A stretch of 64,000 nt of DNA from DASUPK01 sp963724665. GTDB taxonomy: Bacteria > Actinomycetota > Thermoleophilia > Solirubrobacterales > 70-9. Numbering within the stretch: position 1 is the first letter of the stretch; every line of letters starts with the position of its first letter. Made by a program: the position numbers and the translations under genes. The stretch spans positions 1,178,001 to 1,242,000 of the forward strand of contig CAVRVH010000007.1 in NCBI GenBank assembly GCA_963724665.1, in the 5' to 3' direction. The notes under the pieces were generated by a model. The model was not told the DNA's origin. It did no database searches and saw nothing but the letters and a program-made list of their open reading frames with translations. Positions 15,808-24,629 of this stretch are shown piece by piece.

Positions 15808-15837
15808 ACGAACGCCCCGGTTTCCCGGGGCGTTCGT
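15808..15837 (-). terminator. Strong terminator hairpin after the acyl-CoA dehydrogenase gene
   Basis: Perfect 13-base stem ACGAACGCCCCGG/CCGGGGCGTTCGT with a 4-base loop, located 24 bases after the stop at 15862. No clear U-run follows on the minus strand, as is common in high-GC actinobacteria. It should separate this gene from exoD. Confidence 0.8.
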
Positions 15838-15861
15838 GAGGAGGTGGTGCTGCGTGAAGCG

Positions 15862-17100
<1,239 letters not shown>

Positions 17101-17142
17101 GGATGAGCGCTCCTTCGATGGATTGAAGTCTTGGTTACAGCG

Positions 17143-17168
17143 ACTGATTGACTGGTCAGTCAGCCAGT
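17143..17168. promoter_or_regulatory. Extended operator-like dyad in front of the acyl-CoA dehydrogenase gene
   Basis: A 26-base symmetrical element ACTG-N3-GACTG-N2-CAGTC-N3-CAGT, 43-68 bases upstream of the GTG at 17100. Its core, 17149-17162, matches the element at 14128-14141. It also lies in the upstream region of the divergent ABC exporter gene. It probably binds a TetR-type acyl-CoA-responsive repressor; this is inferred. Confidence 0.6.
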
Positions 17169-17280
17169 CCTCAAAGAGTAGCCGATGGACCGATGGGTGT
17201 GCGCGGGTACGCACGGAATCGATCCCCGTACCCAGCACGGACGCCTGGGCTCGATCGCGCCGGTATTCCTATCCATCGAG

Positions 17281-18051
17281 ATGACGCAGACCTTGGCCGG
17301 CCCCGCACAGCCACAGAGCGAGCCGACGCCCGCACCGGTCGTGTCCGGGCACGAAATCGTGCGCCGCTTCGGCGAGGGCCCGACGGCGGTGGAGGCGCTT
17401 CGGGGCGTGAGCGTCGACTTCGTGCGCGGGAGCTTCACGGCGATCATGGGTCCCTCCGGCTCCGGCAAGTCGACCCTGATGCACATACTCGCGGGACTCG
17501 ACCGCCCCACGAGCGGCTGGGTTGAGATCGCCGGGACCCGTCTGGACGAGCTCTCGGACCACGACCTCACGCTGCTCCGACGCGAGGCGATCGGATTCGT
17601 CTTCCAGACCTACAACCTGCTGCCGGTTCTGACCGCCGAGGAGAACATCACGCTGCCGGTGCGCATCGGCGGACACAAGCCCGACCGCGCCTGGCTCGAC
17701 GAGCTCATGAAAGCGACGCGAATGGAGGACCGCCGGTCGCACCGCCCGTCTGAGCTCTCCGGCGGTGAGCAGCAGCGGGTCGCCGTCGCGCGGGCCCTGC
17801 TGAGCCGCCCCGAGGTCGTCTTCGCTGATGAGCCGACCGGCAACCTCGACACGAAGGCCGGCCGCGGCGTCCTCGATCTGCTCCGGAAGGCGGTGGACGA
17901 CTACGGGCAGACGACCGTCATGGTCACTCACGACGCATCGGCCGCCGCGAACGCGGATGAGGTGCTGTTCCTCGCCGACGGCGAGATCGTCGACCGCCAC
18001 CGCAAGCCGAGCATCGACGACATCCTCGATCACCTCCGGAAGCTGGCTTGA
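17281..18051 (+). CDS. ABC transporter ATP-binding protein (MacB/LolD type)
   Basis: A 256-residue ATPase that powers the adjacent FtsX-type permease. Walker A is GPSGSGKST, the Q-loop is FQTYNLLPVLT, the signature is LSGGEQQR, Walker B is VVFADEPTGNLDTK and the H-loop is MVTHD. The EPTGNLDTKAG wording is typical of the LolD/MacB group. I took the ATG at 17281. An in-frame ATG at 17185 would add 32 residues with no family similarity. A weak hairpin (GGGTACG/CGTACCC, 17205-17233) lies in the leader. Its stop codon overlaps the start of the permease (TTGA). Confidence 0.92.
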   Translation: MTQTLAGPAQPQSEPTPAPVVSGHEIVRRFGEGPTAVEALRGVSVDFVRGSFTAIMGPSGSGKSTLMHILAGLDRPTSGWVEIAGTRLDELSDHDLTLLRREAIGFVFQTYNLLPVLTAEENITLPVRIGGHKPDRAWLDELMKATRMEDRRSHRPSELSGGEQQRVAVARALLSRPEVVFADEPTGNLDTKAGRGVLDLLRKAVDDYGQTTVMVTHDASAAANADEVLFLADGEIVDRHRKPSIDDILDHLRKLA

Positions 18052-20609
18052 CTAAGCTGGCGCTCAGGGGAATGACCGAGCGCAAGCTGCGCTCGGCTCT
18101 GACCGCAATCGCCGTGCTGCTCGGCGTGGCGATGATCTCCGGCACCTACGTGCTCACCGACGGCATCCGCGGCGCGTTCGCGAAGATCAACGAGACCGCC
18201 AACGAGGGCACGGACGCGGTCCTCTCCCCCAAGACGGAGTTCAACAGCAGCTTCACCCAGTCGGAGAGGCTGCCCGCCTCGCTCCTGCGCCGGGTGCGGG
18301 CGTTGCCTCAGGTGGAGAAGGCCGCGGGCGCCATGCAGGCTCTCGGCGCGCTCGTCGTGGACGGCGAGCCGATCACGCAGTTCGGAGGTCCCAACCTCGT
18401 CTTCGGCACGACGCCGGAGCCGTTCGACCCCACGTCCCCCGCTGAGGGCCGTGACCCCTCCGCGCCCGGCGAGATCGCGGTCAGCCGCGACCTCGCCCAT
18501 CAGCATGGGATCGAGGTCGGCGATCGGGTCGGCCTCGAGACCTCGCACGGGGAGGCGCGGGTCACCGTGGTGGGCCTCGTGGATTTCGGCGGCTCGGGCT
18601 CCGCCGCCGGCTACGGCTTCACCATGGCGACGCCGGGCGACATCAGGCGCTGGTACGACCAGGAGGGGGAGGTCGGCCAGATCCTCGTCGCGGCCAAGCC
18701 CGGGGTCACGCCGGACCAGCTGGTCCGGGTGATCCAGGCGGTCGTGCCCCCGGGGGTGAAGGTGCAAACCGGGAAGCAGCAGGCCGACGAGCAGGCCAAG
18801 GACATCTCCAGCTCGATCAACTCGTTCCTCGGCCCGGCCCTGCTGGCATTCGCGGGCGCCGCGCTGCTCGTGGGCGCGTTCATCATCTTCAACACGTTCT
18901 CGATATCGGTGGCCGAGAGGACGCGGGAGTTCGCCTCGCTGCGGACCCTCGGGGCGACACGGGGACAGGTGCTTCGCTCGGTGACCACGGAGGCGCTCGT
19001 GATCGGCGTGATCGCCTCCGTGGCCGGGCTCTTCGGGGGACTGCTGTTCGCCAGAGCGATCGGCGCGCTGTTCAAGGCGGCCGGCGCCGGGATACCAACC
19101 TCGAACCTGGTGCTGGAGACGCGCACGATCATCGTGGCGCTCGCGATCGGGATCGGGATCACGCTGCTGGCTGCGGTCGGCCCGGCTGTCCGGGCGACCA
19201 GGATCCAGCCGGCGCTGGCCCTCCAGGAAGGCGCACGTGCGGCACCGTCCCGCCTATCAAGGTTCGCCCCCTTCCTGGCGGCGGTGGTGACCCTCGGAGG
19301 ACTCGCGCTGCTCGTCTACGGGCTGTTCGGCTCAGGCCCGGCCACCGAGAAGCTGCTGGGCATGGCCGGCGGGGCTGTCCTCCTTTTCATCGGCCTTGCG
19401 CTCATCGCCAAGTACATCGTCCGCCCAATAGCAGCCGCCCTCGGGCTTCCCCTGGAACGGCTCTCCTCCGTCGTAGGCCAGCTCGCGCGGGAGAACGCGC
19501 AGCGAAACCCCGGCCGCACCGCGCTGACCGCCGCCGCCCTGATGGTGGGCCTCGGCCTCGTCGTGTTCGTCGCCGTCTTCACGGCCGGGCTCAAGGCCTC
19601 GATCGATGGCGCGATCAGGCAGCGAATCACCGCCGAACTCGTCGTCCGGGCCGACAGCGGTGGCCTCCAGCCGATTCCCCGGCGAACCCAGCAGATCGCC
19701 GCGCGAATCCCGGGCGTGGCGAGCACGAACGCCGTCTCCTACGACCAGATCGAGGTCAACGGAAAGAAGTCGAACATCCTCTACGACGACCTCGCCGGTG
19801 TGGAACCCGACAGGATCGGGTCGGGCTACAGCTTCGACTGGATTCACGGTTCCGACGCGACGCTCTCGAGCCTGCGCGGTAACAACGCCGTGATCGAGGA
19901 GCAGTTCGCGAAAGCACACCACGTCGGGATCGGCGACAGCTTCAACGTGGTGACGCCGTCCGGCGGCAGGGCGACGCTCACCGCGATCGGCGAATACCGG
20001 GACCCGACCATTCTCCAGGGGTTGATGGTGAACCGCCGGACCCTCGAATCGATCTCCGAAGCCCGCGACCCGTTCATGGTGCTCGTCTCCACCAAGCCGG
20101 GGGTCAATGCCTCGGTCGTACAGCGAAACATGGATGCCGCCCTCGCCAGGTTCCCGGTCGCGAAGGTGGAATCGGAGGAGGCGTTCAGGGATTCGTTCAG
20201 CAAGCAGACCGACCAGATCGTCTACCTGCTCTATGCGCTGCTCGCGATGAGCCTGGTGATCTCCCTGTTCGGCATCGCCAACAGCCTCTTCCTCTCGATC
20301 CACGAGCGCACCCGCGAGTTCGGCCTGCTGCGCGCGATCGGAGCGACTCGGCGGCAGGTCCGGCGCATGGTCCGCTACGAAAGCGCGATCACGGCAGCCA
20401 TCGGCGGGGTCCTTGGGATAGTCGTTGGAGTGCTGTTCGGAGCCCTGCTGACCGCATCGCTCAGTGAGCTCGGGCTGGTATTCAGGCTCCCGGCCGGGCA
20501 GCTGGTGGTGTTCTTCGTCCTCGCCGTGATCGTGGGGATCATCGGCGCGGTGATCCCCGCCCGACGCGGCTCGCGCATCGACGTCATGCAGGCCGTCCAT
20601 TACGAGTAG
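18048..20609 (+). CDS. ABC transporter permease, FtsX/MacB family
   Basis: An 853-residue membrane protein with the duplicated FtsX layout. An N-terminal membrane helix (LRSALTAIAVLLGVAMISGTYVLTDG) precedes a large extracytoplasmic MacB-type periplasmic core domain. Then comes the first three-helix FtsX block with TREFASLRTLGATRGQVLRSV, then two more helices, a second extracytoplasmic domain, and the final FtsX block with TREFGLLRAIGATRRQVRRMV. The two RxLGATR/RAIGATR coupling helices mark the two halves. The start is a TTG overlapping the ATPase stop, so the two are translationally coupled. Likely exports a lipid, peptide or lipoprotein, or transmits mechanical force; the substrate is unknown. 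Confidence 0.92.
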   Translation: MTKLALRGMTERKLRSALTAIAVLLGVAMISGTYVLTDGIRGAFAKINETANEGTDAVLSPKTEFNSSFTQSERLPASLLRRVRALPQVEKAAGAMQALGALVVDGEPITQFGGPNLVFGTTPEPFDPTSPAEGRDPSAPGEIAVSRDLAHQHGIEVGDRVGLETSHGEARVTVVGLVDFGGSGSAAGYGFTMATPGDIRRWYDQEGEVGQILVAAKPGVTPDQLVRVIQAVVPPGVKVQTGKQQADEQAKDISSSINSFLGPALLAFAGAALLVGAFIIFNTFSISVAERTREFASLRTLGATRGQVLRSVTTEALVIGVIASVAGLFGGLLFARAIGALFKAAGAGIPTSNLVLETRTIIVALAIGIGITLLAAVGPAVRATRIQPALALQEGARAAPSRLSRFAPFLAAVVTLGGLALLVYGLFGSGPATEKLLGMAGGAVLLFIGLALIAKYIVRPIAAALGLPLERLSSVVGQLARENAQRNPGRTALTAAALMVGLGLVVFVAVFTAGLKASIDGAIRQRITAELVVRADSGGLQPIPRRTQQIAARIPGVASTNAVSYDQIEVNGKKSNILYDDLAGVEPDRIGSGYSFDWIHGSDATLSSLRGNNAVIEEQFAKAHHVGIGDSFNVVTPSGGRATLTAIGEYRDPTILQGLMVNRRTLESISEARDPFMVLVSTKPGVNASVVQRNMDAALARFPVAKVESEEAFRDSFSKQTDQIVYLLYALLAMSLVISLFGIANSLFLSIHERTREFGLLRAIGATRRQVRRMVRYESAITAAIGGVLGIVVGVLFGALLTASLSELGLVFRLPAGQLVVFFVLAVIVGIIGAVIPARRGSRIDVMQAVHYE

Positions 20610-20629
20610 ATCCCACCTAGTCTCTGGAC

Positions 20630-21094
20630 ATGCTCCTGGCCACGTTCCAGGTCGGCATCGTCCTGATCGTCGTCGTGCTGGTCGCGCTGCCCGTCGGGGC
20701 GATCGTCTTCGCACGTGGCGCGGGTAGGTCGCTGGACCAGGTCGGCAAGGGACAGTTCGCCCTCGAGCAGGACTTCCCGCAGAGCTCCGGCTCCCCGGTG
20801 AGCGCGGTCTCGGCCGAGGTGCGCGAGGAGGAGATCCGCCAGATGATCCAGGCCCGCTCGGACCGCGGCGTCGCCAAGGGGCGGAAGGCACTCGATGTGG
20901 ACGCCGAGGTCGAGAAGCTGCTGGCCTCCGACACAGCGAGACCAGGGCTTTCCGCTGACAGAGGTCTCCGGGAGGAGGTCCGCCAGCTCGTGGTGGCTCG
21001 GAACGAGCGGCGCCAGCGGCAGGGGAAGAAGCCCCTCGACGTTGAGAAAGAGATTGATCGCCAGCTCAGTGAGCTGGAGAACCTCGGTCAATAG
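20630..21094 (+). CDS. Small single-pass membrane protein with charged cytoplasmic region
   Basis: 154 residues: an N-terminal membrane helix (VGIVLIVVVLVALPVGAIVF), then a charged, helical tail. The tail contains two related blocks, EEEIRQMIQARSDRGVAKGRKALDVDAEVEKLL and REEVRQLVVARNERRQRQGKKPLDVEKEIDRQL. They look like an internal duplication: R-x-(M/L)-(I/V)-x-A-R-(S/N)-(D/E)-R. This duplicated motif is a common SHOCT-like helical element. The gene follows the permease by 20 bases and precedes the acidic protein by 11, so it belongs to the same transcript. Function unknown. Confidence 0.82.
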   Translation: MLLATFQVGIVLIVVVLVALPVGAIVFARGAGRSLDQVGKGQFALEQDFPQSSGSPVSAVSAEVREEEIRQMIQARSDRGVAKGRKALDVDAEVEKLLASDTARPGLSADRGLREEVRQLVVARNERRQRQGKKPLDVEKEIDRQLSELENLGQ

Positions 21095-21105
21095 GATCCC
21101 GCCCG

Positions 21106-21468
21106 ATGGAAGCAAGCGACGCAGAGAAGCGGGTCATGGAGCTGGAGGAGATCACCGACGTCCCCGGCACCTACTTCAACCCACAGACCGAGGTGGTGGT
21201 CGTGGTCGACGACTCGGCCTCGATCGACCAGGAGGTCTTCAACATGGAGCCCTTTGAGGGGGCCAACTGGGTGCGGATCTCCGACGAGGTCCCGATCGAC
21301 GAGGAACAGCGCGACAGGGTGCTCGAGGCCTTCCAGACGAGCTATCACCCGGGGTCGGCCGGATCGGTCTCCGAGACAGCCCTGGAACAGGGGGACGAGG
21401 AGCTCGACGCCGACGAGGACGGTCAGGACCCGGGCCGAGAGGACCAGGACACGGGCGGCGAGGAGTAG
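21106..21468 (+). CDS. Acidic hypothetical protein
   Basis: A 120-residue, strongly acidic protein. The first 80 residues are a compact domain (VMELEEITDVPGTYFNPQTEVVVVVDDSASIDQEVFNMEPFEGANWVRISDEVPIDEEQRDRVLEAFQ). The last 35 are a disordered acidic tail rich in Asp, Glu, Gln and Gly. No family was recognised. Its TAG stop overlaps the GTG start of bcp by one base, so the two are expressed together. Confidence 0.78.
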   Translation: MEASDAEKRVMELEEITDVPGTYFNPQTEVVVVVDDSASIDQEVFNMEPFEGANWVRISDEVPIDEEQRDRVLEAFQTSYHPGSAGSVSETALEQGDEELDADEDGQDPGREDQDTGGEE

Positions 21469-21932
21469 TGGTCGCCGAGGGGGATACGGCTCCGGACTTC
21501 ACGCTCCCGGATCAGGACGGCAACGAGGTCACCCTGAGCGACCTGCGCGGTCAGCCGGTCGTCCTCTACTTCTACCCAAAGGCCGATACGCCGGGCTGCA
21601 CGACGCAGGCGTGCGGGATCCGCGACCACCGCGCCGACTACGAGCGTTCTGGGGCGAAGGTGGTCGGCGTGTCGCCCGACACCGTCACCGCCCAGAGCAA
21701 GTTCGCCCACAAATACAACCTCGACTTCACCCTGCTGGCGGACGAGCACCACCAGGTCGCCGAGCTCTACGGCACCTGGGGCGAGAAGAAGATGTACGGC
21801 AAGACCTACATGGGCGTGCAGCGCGCCACCTTCATCATCGACCAGGAGGGCAAGATCGCCCACGTGATCCCCAAGGCGTCGCCGAAGACCCACGACGACG
21901 TCGTGCTCGAGGCGCTCGGGCAGCTCGTGTGA
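21468..21932 (+). CDS. bcp: Thioredoxin-dependent peroxiredoxin Bcp (PrxQ type)
   Basis: 154 residues; reduces hydrogen peroxide and organic hydroperoxides using thioredoxin. The peroxidatic Cys44 lies in KADTPGCT and the resolving Cys49 five residues later, the classic Bcp/PrxQ CX4C pair. Pro42, Thr41 and an Arg in VQRATFIID complete the active site. The GTG start overlaps the previous stop, and its own stop overlaps the next gene (GTGA). Cytoplasmic, housekeeping oxidative-stress defence. Confidence 0.95.
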   Translation: MVAEGDTAPDFTLPDQDGNEVTLSDLRGQPVVLYFYPKADTPGCTTQACGIRDHRADYERSGAKVVGVSPDTVTAQSKFAHKYNLDFTLLADEHHQVAELYGTWGEKKMYGKTYMGVQRATFIIDQEGKIAHVIPKASPKTHDDVVLEALGQLV

Positions 21933-22315
21933 ACGCCTCAGCCCCGTTCACCAACGACCGCTACGACGAGGAGTCCTACGCGGAGGCCGAGGGCGTCGAG
22001 CTGAGCCGCGTCCACATCACGCGAACATTCACCGGCGATCTGGAGGGCGAGAGCACGGCAGAGCTGATGATCGCCAAGTCCGAGGGCGGGGGCGGCTATC
22101 TCGGCCACGACCGGATCACCGGCACGCTCGCCGGCAAGACCGGAACCTTCGTCTTCCAGCACACCGGCCTGATGGGACCGGACGGCGTCACCAACACAGG
22201 CACCATCGTTCCGGGAACGGGCACGGGCGAGCTGGAGGGCATCTCGGGCGAGGGCACGATGCTCGCCGACGACGAGGGCAACCACACCCTCACGCTCACC
22301 TACGAGCTGCCGTAG
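21929..22315 (+). CDS. DUF3224-family protein
   Basis: 128 residues from a GTG overlapping the bcp stop. It is a beta-rich protein: ELSRVHITRTFTGDLEGESTAELM, DRITGTLAGKTGTFVFQHTGLMG, GTIVPGTGTGELEGISGEGTM and a final HTLTLTYELP, the characteristic pattern of DUF3224 proteins, which adopt a small barrel. Function unknown; several members are near redox genes. It converges on the Ca2+/H+ antiporter gene with no spacer. Confidence 0.82.
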   Translation: MNASAPFTNDRYDEESYAEAEGVELSRVHITRTFTGDLEGESTAELMIAKSEGGGGYLGHDRITGTLAGKTGTFVFQHTGLMGPDGVTNTGTIVPGTGTGELEGISGEGTMLADDEGNHTLTLTYELP

Positions 22316-23464
22316 CTACGCGAAGCCGAAGGTCAACGCCAGCACGAGGTAGACGGCGAGCAGCTGGAGGCCCTCGTACCAGGTGGACTCGCCCTCCTGA
22401 GTGACCTGGTTGGCGATGATCGCCGCGATCGCCAGGGCGGCGAGCTCGAAGCCGTTGAAGACCAGCGCCATCGGATGCGGTCCGATGAAGAACGAGCAGA
22501 GGACCAGCACCGGGGTGACGAACAGGGCCACCTGGGCGCTCGAGCCGATTGCGATATTGACCGCCAGGCTCATCTTGTTCTTGTAGGCGACGAGTACCGC
22601 CACCCAGTGCTCGGCGGCGTTGCCGACGATCGCAACGACGATGGCTCCGATGAAGAACTCGGACAGCCCGAGGGCGTGCGAAGCCTCCTCGATCGATCCG
22701 ACCAGGATCTCCGACATGAGGCCGACAAGCGCGCCCGAGATGGCGAGCGCGAGCACCGAGCGGCGCGTGCTCCAATCGCCACGGCCCTCGGTGTGGGACT
22801 CGTCCTCGTGCGGGTTGAAGAGCGCGGCGTGAGTCCGGAGCGAGAAGAGGAGGCCGGCGGCGTAGGTGATGATCAGGACCACCGCGACGGCGAGGGAGAG
22901 ATGCTCGAGGTCGCCGCCGTAGTTGACGAGCGCGTCGCCCGCATGGGGGAGGCCGCCTCCCTGCACCAGCGCGAAGACGCCGGGCATGATCATCGCGGCG
23001 ACCGCCAGCAGGAGCATCGTGGACTGCACGCTGGCGGCGGTGCGACCGAACTTCTGAACTCCGCGGGTGCGCCCGCCGCTCAGCCCGCCGACGAGCATTG
23101 CGGCGCCCATCACCAGCAGGATGTTCCCGAGAATCGAGCCGACGAGGGAAGCCTTGACCACCTCGTGCAGGCCCTTGCCGAGGGCGAACAGCGCGATGAT
23201 CAACTCGGGCGCATTGCCGAAGGTGACGTTGAGCAGCCCGCCGACCACGTTGCCCGACCGCTCCGCGAGCTCCTCGGTCGCCCGCCCCATCATCGCCGCG
23301 GGCGGGATGAGAGCGAGCGCGGAGAGAACGAAGACCACCGTTCCCGAGGCTCCCGCCAGGTCCGCGATGATCGCCGCCAGGATCAGCGGGGAGAGCAGGT
23401 AGGGCCAGCTGTCGGCCCCGAACAGGCGACGCCTGCCTGGCGAAGGGGAGGTTTCCTCCGGCAT
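22316..23464 (-). CDS. cax: Calcium/proton exchanger (CaCA/CAX family)
   Basis: A 382-residue transporter with about eleven membrane helices in two homologous halves. The alpha repeats are clear: GNVVGGLLNVTFGNAPELIIALFAL in the first half and FIGAIVVAIVGNAAEHWVAVLVAYKNKMSLAVNIAIGSSAQVALFV in the second, each with the GN(A/x)xE cation-binding signature. It exports Ca2+ in exchange for protons. A polar loop (HEDESHTEGRGDWSTRR) links the halves. The start at 23464 is supported by the short polar N-terminus before the first helix. Confidence 0.92.
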   Translation of the reverse strand: MPEETSPSPGRRRLFGADSWPYLLSPLILAAIIADLAGASGTVVFVLSALALIPPAAMMGRATEELAERSGNVVGGLLNVTFGNAPELIIALFALGKGLHEVVKASLVGSILGNILLVMGAAMLVGGLSGGRTRGVQKFGRTAASVQSTMLLLAVAAMIMPGVFALVQGGGLPHAGDALVNYGGDLEHLSLAVAVVLIITYAAGLLFSLRTHAALFNPHEDESHTEGRGDWSTRRSVLALAISGALVGLMSEILVGSIEEASHALGLSEFFIGAIVVAIVGNAAEHWVAVLVAYKNKMSLAVNIAIGSSAQVALFVTPVLVLCSFFIGPHPMALVFNGFELAALAIAAIIANQVTQEGESTWYEGLQLLAVYLVLALTFGFA

Positions 23465-23480
23465 TGGGGCAGCTAATCAG

Positions 23481-24548
23481 CTACTGAGTGAGCAGGTCGG
23501 CGCATTTCTGCAAGTCCGCCGTCCCTGATGCCTGCGAGAGACACTGCTCGTACGCCTGGACCCCGGAGGTACTTGGGGCGGTGGTCGACCCTCCCGACTC
23601 GGGCAGTGCGCCACCGGTTCCGAGGCCGCCCCGGAGCGCGTTGCCGAGCTGGCCGGGGTTGACCCCGAGCGACTGGAAGAGGTTGTTGAGCGGCTCCGCA
23701 TTGGCCGGGGCCGTGAAGGTCTCCGGCTTGTTGACGTCGGCGAAGTTGAGCTGGATGTCGATGGTGAGCGAGTCAGGAGCCCCGGGAGTCCCGGGCGGCG
23801 GCTTCAGGTCGGCGTGGATCTGGAACCTGCGCAGCAGCTTGTCGTTCTCGCCCGAATACACGTCGATGTCGCCCGATTGGACGACGTCGTTGAGCTGGTT
23901 GAGCTGCTGGGTGTTGACGTTTCCGACCGCGCTCCCCGCCCTCTGGGCGATCGCCTTCAGGTCCTCGACCAGCTTGGAGACGTTCGCCGATCCGGAGATG
24001 TGGATCGTCTGTGTCCCTTCCACGTCGGCCGTGCCCTCGTTCTTCAGGTCCGTCAGCCAATTCGCCGGGCTGATGTTCAGCGCCTTCAGGAGGTTGGCCG
24101 ACTTGCTGGAGCTGCTCTGACCCTGCAGCTGGGCATAGGTCGTCGTGAACTCGTCATAGAGCTGCTGCGGCACGGCGTAGTTGGTGCCCTGGAAGTTGAC
24201 GAACGCCTGATTGCCCGTCGAGATCAGCCCGCCGGTTCCGGAGATGTCCTGTGAGCCGCTCTCGGCCTTCACCGAGGCGTCGATGTCGAACTTCGGGAAC
24301 TGGTTCGGCCCCTGGCTGGCGAACTTCCCGCCCAGCTTGGCCTCGAAGCTGCCCGGGTTCTCGCCACCCGAGGTCTCGACGCGGAAGTCGAGGTCGAAGG
24401 TCCCACTCCGGATGCTGGTCGGATTGTTGAACGTCTGCTGGAGGACCTGTTGGGGGTCCTCGCTGTTGCCGCCCCCGCCGCAGGCGGCGAGCAGCAGTGC
24501 GCTGGTGAGCGCGAGTGCAGCTGCGATCAGGGCGCGAATCCGGGTCAC
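23481..24548 (-). CDS. Lipoprotein, LppX/LprAFG-like
   Basis: A 355-residue exported lipoprotein. The GTG at 24548 gives TRIRALIAAALALTSALLLAACGGGG, with the lipobox LLAAC. The mature part alternates beta-strand patterns (GTFDLDFRVETSGGENPGSFEAKLGGKF, FDIDASVKAESGSQ, AFVNFQGTNYAVPQQLYDEF) and ends in a flexible Gly/Ser region before VQAYEQCLSQASGTADLQKCADLLTQ, with two Cys for a likely disulfide. Folds of this kind in mycobacteria bind lipids at the membrane face. The open frame upstream (to 25052) is antisense to the next gene and is not coding. Confidence 0.85.
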   Translation of the reverse strand: MTRIRALIAAALALTSALLLAACGGGGNSEDPQQVLQQTFNNPTSIRSGTFDLDFRVETSGGENPGSFEAKLGGKFASQGPNQFPKFDIDASVKAESGSQDISGTGGLISTGNQAFVNFQGTNYAVPQQLYDEFTTTYAQLQGQSSSSKSANLLKALNISPANWLTDLKNEGTADVEGTQTIHISGSANVSKLVEDLKAIAQRAGSAVGNVNTQQLNQLNDVVQSGDIDVYSGENDKLLRRFQIHADLKPPPGTPGAPDSLTIDIQLNFADVNKPETFTAPANAEPLNNLFQSLGVNPGQLGNALRGGLGTGGALPESGGSTTAPSTSGVQAYEQCLSQASGTADLQKCADLLTQ

Positions 24549-24629
24549 GGGGTTCCTCTCAGGCGGCGCAGCAGGGTACCGCAAGGCCTTTAGCGCCAGG
24601 TTGAGAACGGTCGTCCTATCCTGGGTTCG

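Noticed and set aside
19332..20891. Minus-strand open frame (519 codons) opposite the FtsX-type permease
   Set aside because: Composition of a shadow frame (Arg/Asp/His/Gly-rich, no hydrophobic core) and complete overlap with a real gene.
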